This document shows, in pieces, positions 35,563 to 45,247 of a stretch of DNA of 45,247 nucleotides (within the stretch, counting starts at the first letter, position 1; each line of letters starts with the position of its first letter). Position numbers and translations under genes: made by a program. Origin of the DNA: Streptomyces palmae (GTDB lineage Bacteria > Actinomycetota > Actinomycetes > Streptomycetales > Streptomycetaceae); NCBI RefSeq assembly GCF_004684805.1, contig NZ_SRID01000011.1:1-45247 (forward strand). The letters are read 5' to 3'. The notes under the pieces are model-generated. The model ran no database searches. It saw nothing but the letters and a program-made list of their open reading frames with translations, and was not told the origin of the DNA.

Positions 35563-35592
35563 GCGGGGCGGGTGGTGCGATTCCGTTCCGGC

Positions 35593-35913
35593 ATGATCGT
35601 CGAATACATCCGCTACCGCATCGCCGCACCGCGGCGCACCGCCTTCGAGGACGCGTACCGCAGGGCGGCGGTCCCCCTGTCCCAGGCCGTCCAGTGCGTG
35701 GACTACGAGCTCGCGCGCTGCACGGAGGACCCGTCCGCCTATGTGCTGCGCATCCGCTGGACCTCGGCCGAGGATCACCTCAAGGGCTTCCGCGGCAGCC
35801 CGGGGTTCGGTGCCTTCCTCGCGGAGATCAGGCCGTACGTGGAGTCCATCGAGGAGATGAGGCACTACGAACCGACCGGGATCGAAGGGGAAGGAGCGGG
35901 CGGCGCCGGGTGA
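35593..35913 (+). CDS. Antibiotic biosynthesis monooxygenase (ABM)-like small protein
   Basis: 106 residues, ferredoxin-like fold: MIVEYIRYRIAAPRRTAFEDAYRRA, then CVDYELARCTEDPSAYVLRIRWTSAEDHLKGFRGSPGF and a terminal strand with RHYEP. This matches small dimeric ABM/quinol-monooxygenase-like proteins. No strong ribosome site precedes ATG 35593. HxlR regulators often control such genes, so a quinone or electrophile response is inferred. Confidence 0.83.
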   Translation: MIVEYIRYRIAAPRRTAFEDAYRRAAVPLSQAVQCVDYELARCTEDPSAYVLRIRWTSAEDHLKGFRGSPGFGAFLAEIRPYVESIEEMRHYEPTGIEGEGAGGAG

Positions 35914-35993
35914 GCGAGTCCGGAGGCGTCGAGGCGTTCAGGGGGACGCGGCGGATCCCGGAGGCCGGGGAGGGGCCGGTGGTCGCCGGCTGA

Positions 35994-38111
<2,118 letters not shown>

Positions 38112-38122
38112 GGCCGCAGCGT

Positions 38123-38165
38123 CCACCGCTCCCGCCGGGGTCGTCACCTCCGGCGGGAGCGGTGG
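38123..38165 (+). terminator. Terminator of the fadH-like gene
   Basis: A perfect 16-bp stem (CCACCGCTCCCGCCGG and its complement) with an 11-base loop, 11 bases after the stop codon. Confidence 0.85.
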
Positions 38166-38190
38166 CACGTTCCGCGGCCCCCACCCGCGC

Positions 38191-38283
38191 CTTCGCACCT
38201 TGCGCCTCCGGGCCTGCCTCCGCACCTGCGCATCCGGGCCCGCGCGTCCGTACCCGCATCTTCGCACCTTGCGCCTCCGGGCC
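38191..38283. repeat. Degenerate direct repeats in the fadH-padR gap
   Basis: A 24-base segment beginning CTTCGCACCTTGCGCC occurs at 38191-38214 and again at 38260-38283, with a diverged copy between them near 38219. The 38112-38426 gap otherwise holds the terminator and the padR promoter; no gene is seen. Confidence 0.6.
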
Positions 38284-38426
38284 CGCGCTTTCGCCCCCGC
38301 CGTTCCGCAGCCGCGCCCCGTACCCCGCACCCGCGGCACCGGGTGCCCGGTGATCTCAGGTCGCCCCTGCCCGGACGCGGCTACGGGGCGGGGCCCGCCC
38401 GCTCGTGCGGCGCCTAGGATGCGGGC

Positions 38427-39038
38427 ATGTCCCTTCGGCACGCCATCCTCACCGCCCTGCTCGAGAAGCCGTCCTCGGGGCTGGAGCTGACCCGCCGATT
38501 CGACAAGTCGATCGGCTACTTCTGGCCGGCCACCCACCAGCAGATCTACCGCGAGCTGGGCAAGTTGGAGGAGACCGGGCTGATCCGCGCGCTGCCCGCC
38601 GCACAGCCCACCCGCGGGCAGAAGAAGGAGTACGAGGTACTGCCCGCGGGCCGGGTGGAACTGGCCGCCTGGACCGCCGAGAGCCAGGACCCCAAGCCCG
38701 TCCGCGACCCCCTGCTGCTGCGGCTGCGGGCCGCCGCGGTGGTGGGACCGCAGGGTCTGGAGGCCGAGCTGGACCGCCATCTGGAGCTGCACCGCGACCA
38801 GTTGGCCGAGTACCAGGACATCGAGCGGAGGCACTTCCCGCCGGAGCGGAACGCTCAGGAGGACCGGCTGCGCCATCTGGTGCTGCGAGCGGGCATCGGG
38901 CTGGAGGTCATGCGCATCGAATGGCTCACCCAGGCCCTCGGCGAACTCCGGGAACTCTCCGCGGAGGAGGCGCAGGACGCGCGGGACGCAGCGGACGAGG
39001 GAAGCACGGAACCCGCCGAGGTCGACGGATCGGCGTGA
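38427..39038 (+). CDS. PadR-family transcriptional regulator
   Basis: 203 residues. N-terminal PadR winged helix: SLRHAILTALLEKPSSGLEL, YFWPATHQQIYRELGKLEETGLI, KKEYEVLPAG. The C-terminal Vir/AphA-like helical dimerisation region has ELHRDQLAEYQDIERRHF. There is no ribosome site; TAGGAT (38415-38420) is six bases before the ATG, so a leaderless mRNA is likely. The target is unknown; it is downstream of the fadH-like gene but beyond a terminator. Confidence 0.9.
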   Translation: MSLRHAILTALLEKPSSGLELTRRFDKSIGYFWPATHQQIYRELGKLEETGLIRALPAAQPTRGQKKEYEVLPAGRVELAAWTAESQDPKPVRDPLLLRLRAAAVVGPQGLEAELDRHLELHRDQLAEYQDIERRHFPPERNAQEDRLRHLVLRAGIGLEVMRIEWLTQALGELRELSAEEAQDARDAADEGSTEPAEVDGSA

Positions 39039-39118
39039 CCGCGCCCCGTGGTCCGCGCCGGAGCCCGGTCAGGTCGGGCGTGGGGACGGTGGACGCGGGC
39101 GGCGCGCGGTGAGCGGGG

Positions 39119-41695
39119 TCATCGAGGTGGCCCCGTCTCGCCCGTGCCGCTCGCGGCGTCGGTGTGATGCGGTGCGGGCTCCGTTCGAGGCCCGGCGACG
39201 GCGGGTGGCGGCGGGGCGGCGTGCCAGCGGCGCAGGCGGTTGGAGTTGGTGACGACCGACAGGGAGGACAGGGCCATGGCGGCGGCGGCGAGGACAGGGC
39301 TGAGGCGGATGCCCCACAGCGGGTAGAGGGCCCCGGCGGCGACGGGGATGCCGACGGCGTTGTAGATCAGGGCGAAGAACAGGTTCTGGCGGATGTTGCG
39401 CATGGTGGCCCGGGAGAGCCGGATCGCGGTGGCGACACCGCTGAGGGAGCCGGAGACAAGGGTGATGTCGGCGGCCTCGATGGCGACGTCGGTGCCGGTC
39501 CCGATGGCGAGTCCGACATCGGCGGCGGCCAGGGCCGGGGCGTCGTTGACACCGTCGCCGACCATGCCGACCGTGCGGTGCTCACCCTGCAGGCGGCGGA
39601 TCTCCTCCGCCTTGTGCTCGGGCAGTACCTCGGCCAGCACCCGGGCCACGCCGACCTGACGGGCGATGGCCTCGGCGGTGCGGGTGTCGTCGCCCGTGAT
39701 GAGGACGGTGTCCAGGCCGAGCCGCCGCAGGGCGGCGATGGCGGCGGGGGAGTCCTCCTTGACGGTGTCGGCGACGGCGAGCACCCCGGCGGGTGCCCCG
39801 TCGACAGCGGCGAGTACCGGGGTCTTGCCCTGGGCCGACAGCTCGGCGGCGACGCGGTCGAGCGGACCGGTGTCGACCCGGGCGTCGCGGAGCAGGCGGG
39901 CGTTGCCGACCAGGACGGCGCGGCCGCCGGCCGTGGCGCGGACGCCCTTGCCGGTGACCGAGTCGAAGGCCTCGGCCGAGGGCAGCTCCAGGCCCCGCTG
40001 CCGGGCGCCGGCCGTGATCGCCGTCCCGAGGGGGTGCTCGCTCATCTCCTCGGTGGCCGCGGCCAGCGCCAGCAGTTCGCTCTCCTGGTAGCCGCCGGCC
40101 GGGCGTACGTCGGTGAGGACGGGCTTGCCCGCGGTGACGGTCCCGGTCTTGTCCAGGACCACGGTGTCGAGTTTGTGGGCGGTCTCCAGGGCCTCGGCGG
40201 AGCGGATGAGGATGCCCGCCTGCGCACCCTTGCCGGTGCCGACCATGACCGACAGGGGAGTGGCCAGACCCAGCGCGCAGGGACAGGCGATGATCAGTAC
40301 GGCGACGGCGGAGACCAGTGCGAGGGTCAGCGCCGGGGAGGGCCCCACGGTGAACCAGACGGCGAAGGTGGCGACCGCGACGGCGATCACGGAGGGCACG
40401 AAGTAGGCGGAGACGGCGTCGGCGAGCCGCTGGATCGGGGCTTTGGACGCCTGGGCCTGCTGAACCAGCCGGACGATCTGGGCCAGCATGGTGTCGGCGC
40501 CGACCTTGGCCGCGCGTACCCGCAGGGACCCGGTGCCGTTGACGGTGGCGCCGACGACGGTGTCCCCGGGGCGTTTGGTCACCGGCATGGGTTCGCCGGT
40601 GACCATGGACTCGTCCACCGCCGAGGAGCCGGCCAGCACATCGCCGTCGACCGGCACCTTCTCCCCGGGGCGGATCAGCAGCTCATCGCCCACGGCGACA
40701 TCGTCGACCGGGATCTCCGCCGTGGTGTCGCCGCGCGTCACACGTGCGGTGCGGGCCCGCAGCCCGAGCAGGGCCTGAATGGCCTCGCCGGTGCCCGCCC
40801 TGGCCCGGGCCTCCAGCAGCCGGCCCAGCAGGATCAGGGTGAGGATCACTCCCACCGCCTCGAAGTACACCGCGCGCACCTCGGGCGGGAACCAGCCGGG
40901 GGCCAGGGTCACCAGCAGGCTGTAGCCGTAGGCGGCGGACGTGCCCAGGGTGATCAGGGAGTTCATGTCGGCGGAGCGGTGCCGCAGGGCCGGCCAGCCG
41001 GTGGTGTGGATCGGACGGCCGACGTAGAACATCACGGGCGTGATCAGTGCCAGTTGGAGCCAGTGGTTCAGCATCCATCCCGGTACCCAGGAAGCGCCGA
41101 ACAGCTCGTGCGCCATGACCGCGAAGAGCACCGGCAGTGTCAGCACCGCGCCCACCGAGACCCGCCGGGTCAGGTCCGCGATCTCCGCGCTCCGCTCGGC
41201 GGCCTCCGCGGCCTGCGCGTCCGCCCCGCTCTCGTCCTGCGCCGGAGAGCCGGCCGGCCTGGCCGCCGCGGGCGGAGCCTGGCCGGTCTCCGAGGAGGTC
41301 TGCCCGTCCCGCGGGGGCGCGGCCGGATCGACCAGCAGGGTGCCGTGGATCATGTTCATCCCGCAGGCGAACCCGAAGGAGCCGGCTCTCTCGGGCCTCA
41401 GCCGGACGGTGGTGCGCGTGTGGGCGGGCAGGCTCGCGCTGACCCGCAGGTCGGGGAAGACCACGCGCGAGGTGCACTCCCCGGACTCCTGCCGGTCGAA
41501 GACCAGCTCCACCGGCGTTCCCTGGCGCACCCGGACGACGTTCGGCCGGTAGCCGCCGCGCACCGTGATGCCGACGCGCTGCACCCCGTCCTCGACGGTT
41601 GCCGCGCGGGCCCGGCGGGGCCCGAAGAAGTATCCGCCCAGCCCGGCGATCAGGGCAGCGGCGGCGGCGATGACCACAAGATCCAGGCTGTTCAT
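39119..41695 (-). CDS. Cupredoxin-fused copper-translocating P1B-type ATPase
   Basis: 858 residues. A membrane anchor (about 1-25) leads into an extracytoplasmic cupredoxin-like domain (about 38-125; possible Cu ligands in SGECTSR and FACGMNMIH), then a CopA-like ATPase: TGEPMP, the transport motif CPC in IIACPCALG, phosphorylation motif [23 protein letters not shown] and the terminal [16 protein letters not shown] characteristic of Cu(I) pumps. The usual N-terminal CxxC heavy-metal domain is absent; the cupredoxin takes its place. AAAGG lies before the ATG. It is 83 bases downstream of the beta-lactamase gene and probably in the same transcript. Role: copper export or delivery. Confidence 0.88.
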   Translation of the reverse strand: MNSLDLVVIAAAAALIAGLGGYFFGPRRARAATVEDGVQRVGITVRGGYRPNVVRVRQGTPVELVFDRQESGECTSRVVFPDLRVSASLPAHTRTTVRLRPERAGSFGFACGMNMIHGTLLVDPAAPPRDGQTSSETGQAPPAAARPAGSPAQDESGADAQAAEAAERSAEIADLTRRVSVGAVLTLPVLFAVMAHELFGASWVPGWMLNHWLQLALITPVMFYVGRPIHTTGWPALRHRSADMNSLITLGTSAAYGYSLLVTLAPGWFPPEVRAVYFEAVGVILTLILLGRLLEARARAGTGEAIQALLGLRARTARVTRGDTTAEIPVDDVAVGDELLIRPGEKVPVDGDVLAGSSAVDESMVTGEPMPVTKRPGDTVVGATVNGTGSLRVRAAKVGADTMLAQIVRLVQQAQASKAPIQRLADAVSAYFVPSVIAVAVATFAVWFTVGPSPALTLALVSAVAVLIIACPCALGLATPLSVMVGTGKGAQAGILIRSAEALETAHKLDTVVLDKTGTVTAGKPVLTDVRPAGGYQESELLALAAATEEMSEHPLGTAITAGARQRGLELPSAEAFDSVTGKGVRATAGGRAVLVGNARLLRDARVDTGPLDRVAAELSAQGKTPVLAAVDGAPAGVLAVADTVKEDSPAAIAALRRLGLDTVLITGDDTRTAEAIARQVGVARVLAEVLPEHKAEEIRRLQGEHRTVGMVGDGVNDAPALAAADVGLAIGTGTDVAIEAADITLVSGSLSGVATAIRLSRATMRNIRQNLFFALIYNAVGIPVAAGALYPLWGIRLSPVLAAAAMALSSLSVVTNSNRLRRWHAAPPPPAVAGPRTEPAPHHTDAASGTGETGPPR

Positions 41696-41778
41696 GGCAG
41701 GCCTTTCCCTTCCCCCTGCTTCCCGGGCTCGCTCGCGGACACGGGTACCCGATAGCCGAGGGATGACCGGCCCCCGGC

Positions 41779-42711
41779 TCAGGTGAGGTCGGAGACGACC
41801 AGCCGGGCGGCATCCGCGAGCAGGGCGTCCTTGGGCGAGGCGCCGTACCCGCGGCGGTCGGACATGACGGCCAGCACGAGTGGGGCGGCGTGCGGCGGCC
41901 ATACGACGGCGATGTCGTTGGCCCTGCCGTAGTCGCCGGTTCCCGTCTTGTCGGCCGCCACCCAGCCCCGGGGAAGTCCGGCCCGGACGCGCTTGGCGCC
42001 GACAGCCGTGGCGTTGCCCTGGAGCCAGCCCTTGAGCAGGGCGCGCTTTTCGGGGGCCAGCGCGCTGCCCAGGATCAGCTCGCGGTAGTCGGCGGCGATC
42101 GCGCGGGGGGTGGTGGTGTCGCGCGGGTCGTGCGGGGGGATCCGGTTCAGCTCGGGCTCGTGGTCGTCCATGCGGCTGACGGTGTCCCCCAGCCCCCGCA
42201 GATAGGCGGTCAACCGGGCCGGGCCACCGATGTCGCGCATCAGCAGATCGCCGGCCGTACCGTCGCTGAAGCGGACGGCGGCGTCGCACAGCTGCCGGAT
42301 GGTCATTCCGGTCGCGATGTGCTTCTCGGTGACCGGCGAGATGGAGTCCACATCGGCCCTGCTGTAGGTGACGCGCTTGTCCAGGTGGCTGAGCGGGTTC
42401 CGGTCCAGGACCGCCGCCGCGGCGAGCGCCTTGAAGGTGGAGCAGAACGCGAAACGCTCGTCCGCGCGGTAGGCGACCGCGGCGCCGCTGCCGGTGGCCA
42501 GCGCGTACACGCCCAGGCGGGCACCGTACTCGCGTTCGAGCGCGGCGAACCGCGCGGGGTCCGGGGAGCGGGTGGCGGGGCGGTTGCCGCGCGCCGGGGA
42601 CGAGGACGAGCGGGAGGCCGGGCGATCGTCGTCCCCGCACCCCGCCAGTGGCAGCAGCGCGGTCGCTGCCAGCAGGGCGCGGCGGGCCGGGCCGGACGGC
42701 AAGACGGACAT
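41779..42711 (-). CDS. bla: Class A beta-lactamase, lipoprotein
   Basis: 310 residues. The signal peptide ends in lipobox LAGC (Cys25), so it is membrane-anchored outside the cell. Active-site motifs: STFK (Ser91), SDG (149-151; SDN in most class A enzymes, SDG as in mycobacterial BlaC), EPELN in the omega loop and DKTGTG. All catalytic residues are present, so activity is likely. AGGTG lies before the ATG. It lies 75 bases after the PBP gene on the same strand. It would hydrolyse penicillins and protect the neighbouring transpeptidase. Confidence 0.94.
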   Translation of the reverse strand: MSVLPSGPARRALLAATALLPLAGCGDDDRPASRSSSSPARGNRPATRSPDPARFAALEREYGARLGVYALATGSGAAVAYRADERFAFCSTFKALAAAAVLDRNPLSHLDKRVTYSRADVDSISPVTEKHIATGMTIRQLCDAAVRFSDGTAGDLLMRDIGGPARLTAYLRGLGDTVSRMDDHEPELNRIPPHDPRDTTTPRAIAADYRELILGSALAPEKRALLKGWLQGNATAVGAKRVRAGLPRGWVAADKTGTGDYGRANDIAVVWPPHAAPLVLAVMSDRRGYGASPKDALLADAARLVVSDLT

Positions 42712-42786
42712 GGGATGGCACCTGCCTTGGGAACGGTGGGCGGGACGGAGGCGCTTCGGACGGAGCGGCCGCGCCCGGCGGGCCGG

Positions 42787-44415
42787 TCACGCGGGGTCGG
42801 TGGGGACGGCGGCCAGCAGGTCGCGGATGACCGGCCCGGCGGAGCCGCCGCCGGTGACGCCCTGCTCCACCACGCAGGCCACGGCAACGTTGCCGCGGTA
42901 GGCGACGAGCCAGCCATTGTTGGGTTCCTCCTCGGATACCTCGGCGGTGCCGGTCTTCGCACCGATCGCGCCGGGAAGGTCGGACAGGACCCTGGCGGTG
43001 CCGTCGGTGACGGTGGCGCGCATCAGCCGGCGCAGTTGGTCGACGACCTTCGGTGGGAGCGGAGTGGTGCTGGTGGTGTCCTTGTTCCCGCGGGTGATCG
43101 AGGGCTGGTGGAATCGGCCGGAGACCGCGGTGGCGGTGACCGACGCCATGATCAGCGGGTTGGCCTGGAGGCGGCCCTGCCCGATCATCGAGGCGGCCTT
43201 CTCGGTCTGGTCACGCGGCACGGGCACCGAACCGTCGTAGGAGGGGATGCCGACGTGCCACTCCTGGCCGACCCCGAAGTACGTGCGGGCGGTGTCGCCC
43301 AGCTCCTGGTCACCGAGTCTGCCGCGCAGGCTGATGAACGCGGTGTTGCACGACTCCGTGAAGTCCTTCAGGAAGGTGGCGCCGCGGTGCTCGGAGGTCT
43401 CCACATTGTGGAACTCCTTCCCCACCGTGAGGTACTTGGGGCAGTCCACGACGTCCTCCGGCGCGACCGCGTCCTTGAGCAGCAGGGTGCCGCTGGTGAC
43501 GATCTTCCAGGTGGAGCCCGGGGCGTAGGTGCCGAGGACGGCGCGGTTGAACCCGGATGCCGGGGAGTTCGCCATGGCCAGGATCTCGCCGTTGTCGATC
43601 CGCAGCGCGACGAGCGCGGCGTTCTTTCCGCCGGTCTTGGCGGCCAGGGCCTTCTCCGCGGCGGACTGCCAGCCGGCGTCGAGGGTGGTACGGACGGGGC
43701 GGCCGGTCGGCGCGGCGGATCTCGCCCCGAACGAGGCCTCGGTGCGCTCGACCCGCCCGGTGGCCCGGTCGACCAGCTCGATCGCACCGCGCGGGCCCGC
43801 GCTCCCGCCGCCGTCGAGCTGGGTCAGCACGGGGCGCAGCGAGGGGAGGTCCTCGCCGGAGAGCGCCACTCCCCGCCGGTCGGTGACCTCGGGGACGCGC
43901 GGCTCCTCTCGACGGAGGTGGAACCTCTTGGTCGCGCTCAGACGCGGATGGACCAGCGGCAGCGACCAGTCCACCTTCCATCGGCCGTCATCCTGCTTGC
44001 GGACCGGAAGTTCCGAGCGGTATGTCCAGGTTCCCAGGCCGGTGACGGGCATCTTGGCGGTGAACGGCACCTGGACGGCGCCGCCTTCGGCCTCGGCGGG
44101 CTCCGCCGCCGTGAGCTTCGGCTTGCCGATGTCCAGCCCGGTGGTGAAATTGCGCAGCACCTCCCGCGCCCTGCCGGGGCTGGTCGTGCGGGCGGCGGCG
44201 CTCGGCAGGCGGCCGGCCGCCCAGTCGTCGAGGAAGGCCCGTGCCTGGGCCAGGGCCGCGGGATCGAGGTCCTCGGAGCCCGGGGCGAAGGGGCCGGCCT
44301 CGGCCAGATACGTCCCGCCCGCGGCCAGCGCGAGCACCACGGCCACCGCGGTGGCGGCCCGAACCGCGGTGCGCGGCGTGCGGCGGACGGAGGTGGCGGG
44401 CCCGAATTCCGGCAT
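42787..44415 (-). CDS. Penicillin-binding protein (transpeptidase with NTF2-like domain)
   Basis: 542 residues. One N-terminal membrane helix (about 17-40), an NTF2/MecA_N-like domain (about 50-165, [20 protein letters not shown] to [10 protein letters not shown]), a short dimerisation segment and a transpeptidase domain with STWK (catalytic Ser, in PGSTWKIV), SCN (ESCNTAF) and KTG (AKTGTAEV). These are the complete PBP2-type motifs. AAGGAC lies before the ATG. It is first in a PBP-bla-copper ATPase run and divergent from a LysR remnant. It may be a low-affinity or specialised transpeptidase in cell-wall synthesis; no resistance-specific change can be claimed. Confidence 0.92.
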   Translation of the reverse strand: MPEFGPATSVRRTPRTAVRAATAVAVVLALAAGGTYLAEAGPFAPGSEDLDPAALAQARAFLDDWAAGRLPSAAARTTSPGRAREVLRNFTTGLDIGKPKLTAAEPAEAEGGAVQVPFTAKMPVTGLGTWTYRSELPVRKQDDGRWKVDWSLPLVHPRLSATKRFHLRREEPRVPEVTDRRGVALSGEDLPSLRPVLTQLDGGGSAGPRGAIELVDRATGRVERTEASFGARSAAPTGRPVRTTLDAGWQSAAEKALAAKTGGKNAALVALRIDNGEILAMANSPASGFNRAVLGTYAPGSTWKIVTSGTLLLKDAVAPEDVVDCPKYLTVGKEFHNVETSEHRGATFLKDFTESCNTAFISLRGRLGDQELGDTARTYFGVGQEWHVGIPSYDGSVPVPRDQTEKAASMIGQGRLQANPLIMASVTATAVSGRFHQPSITRGNKDTTSTTPLPPKVVDQLRRLMRATVTDGTARVLSDLPGAIGAKTGTAEVSEEEPNNGWLVAYRGNVAVACVVEQGVTGGGSAGPVIRDLLAAVPTDPA

Positions 44416-44501
44416 GGGGGAGTCCTTGTCAGTCGATGCTCTCGAACGGCGTGGTGCTGCCCCGAGGACAGCAACGCCCCAAGGCGCCTGTCCAAGTTCG
44501 C

Positions 44502-44531
44502 TATCGATCTTGGATCATTCGATCGACGATA
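44502..44531. promoter_or_regulatory. Dyad in the PBP/LysR divergent promoter
   Basis: TATCG at 44502-44506 and CGATA at 44527-44531 are outer arms of an imperfect dyad containing CGATC and GATCG, in an A/T-richer patch just upstream of the LysR remnant. This is the place expected for an AmpR-like LysR operator controlling the PBP-bla genes. Confidence 0.35.
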
Positions 44532-44543
44532 TGGTGGCTGGTC

Positions 44544-44850
44544 ATGGACCTGGTACGGCACCTGGAGTGCTTTGCGGCTGTTGCAGAACAGTCACACTTC
44601 GGACGTGCCGCGGCGTATCTGGGCATGGCGCAGCCGCCCCTGTCCCAGCGCATCCAGTGCCTGGAGCGGGAGCTGGGCGTCCGGCTGTTCGAGCGCACCA
44701 GCCGGCGGTGGTGATCACCGAGGCCGGAACCCTGCTGCTGGCCGAGGCCCGTGAACTGCTCGCCCGCTCCGAGGCGTTCCTGGCCACCGCCCGCCGGATA
44801 CGGGACGGCGAGACCGGCCTGCTGCGCGCCGCACTGCCACCCGACATCTC
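44544..44850 (+). pseudogene. LysR-family regulator, frameshifted and truncated
   Basis: ATG 44544 opens a good LysR N-terminus: [20 protein letters not shown], then [28 protein letters not shown] and a premature stop at 44713. The family continues in the next frame with [20 protein letters not shown] and ATARRIRDGETGLLRAALPPD, so one G appears lost near 44706-44709. After LPPDIS the LysR sequence ends and an unrelated protein begins in the third frame. The substrate-binding domain is missing. It was probably once the regulator of the divergent PBP-bla genes. Confidence 0.8.
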
Positions 44851-45247
44851 GACACCCTCGGCCGGATCCGCGCGGCCTTCACCGAAGCCGGAGTCACCGG
44901 CTGGCTGCACGCGCTGGACATCGGCTCCGGCGCGCAGCTCGACGCCGGCGCGGACCAGCCGGTCCCCACCGCCAGCGTCCACGAACTCTGCCTGCTGGTC
45001 ACCCTCCACCAGCAGGCCGCCGAAGGCCGTCTGGACCTCGGGGAACAGGTCGAATGCGCGCCGGCCGACCGCACCTGGGGCCCCACCGGGCCGGCTGCCA
45101 TGCTCGACCCGGTCCGGATGTCGCTGCGCGACGCCGCGTACCTGATGACGGCCGTCAGCGACAACGCCGCCGCCGACCTCCTGCTGCGACGCGTCGGCCT
45201 GCACACCGTCAACCGCACCACGCGCCGCCTCGGGCTCACCCCCACCC
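44851..45247 (+). pseudogene. Class A beta-lactamase-like serine hydrolase fragment, start-less, cut by the window edge
   Basis: From 44851 the third frame reads DTLGRIRAAFTEAGVTGWLH, LDIGSGAQLDAGADQPVPTAS and MSLRDAAYLMTAVSDNAAADLLL, resembling Streptomyces class A beta-lactamase-like hydrolases. The SDN motif is intact, but the SxxK position reads SVHE, with Glu for Lys. No start codon lies upstream in frame after the stop near 44750, so expression as a normal protein is unlikely. The frame stays open to the window end. Confidence 0.7.

Overview
The window is high-GC actinomycete DNA, almost certainly Streptomyces. The evidence is strong G/C preference at third codon positions, frequent GTG starts, ATGA gene overlaps, a gamma-butyrolactone-type receptor, ABC-F proteins and an actinobacterial QcrB/CtaF. 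It looks like the right-hand edge of a type I polyketide cluster running into accessory chromosome. I saw no rRNA, tRNA, CRISPR array or insertion sequence.

Region 1 (1-12.6 kb, cluster edge). The 3' part of a modular PKS gene encodes AT-KR(dead)-ACP-KS-AT-ACP-TE. It is followed by a SAM methyltransferase and a terminator. The last two extensions should leave two unreduced keto groups, which suits pyrone-type or related 3,5-diketo chemistry followed by methylation. After a 600-base gap with 43-44 bp repeats comes a compact set: dihydroxyacetone kinase subunits DhaK and DhaL, a convergent HAD phosphatase, an AfsA-family butyrolactone synthase and a divergent ArpA/ScbR-like TetR receptor. Together these could make the C3 phosphate acceptor, acylate it, dephosphorylate the product and sense it.

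Region 2 (12.6-25.2 kb). An ABC-F gene with a structured leader is followed by a LysR/YciI-like divergent pair with a palindromic operator candidate and by a truncated acyl-CoA-ligase-like gene. Next is an extra respiratory set: qcrB facing a ctaD-ctaF pair. Then come a second ABC-F gene and an MFS exporter, each with a separate leader carrying short upstream ORFs. The MFS leader shows mutually exclusive hairpins, as in ribosome-mediated attenuation, and sits next to seven 13-bp tandem repeats.

Region 3 (25.6-39 kb). Genes here are a DinB-like protein, a DHA2 efflux pump divergent from a WYL regulator, a small membrane protein, a CapA-like lipoprotein, a small hypothetical protein, and a two-gene operon of an NTPase-like protein with a degenerate P-loop plus a membrane-anchored periplasmic-binding-type protein. 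They are followed by an HxlR/monooxygenase-like divergent pair, a FadH-like reductase behind a perfect 46-bp palindrome, and a PadR regulator.

Region 4 (39-45.2 kb). A minus-strand run encodes a transpeptidase (PBP), a class A beta-lactamase lipoprotein and a cupredoxin-fused copper ATPase. Divergent from it is a broken LysR gene joined to a start-less serine-hydrolase (beta-lactamase-like) fragment that runs off the right edge.
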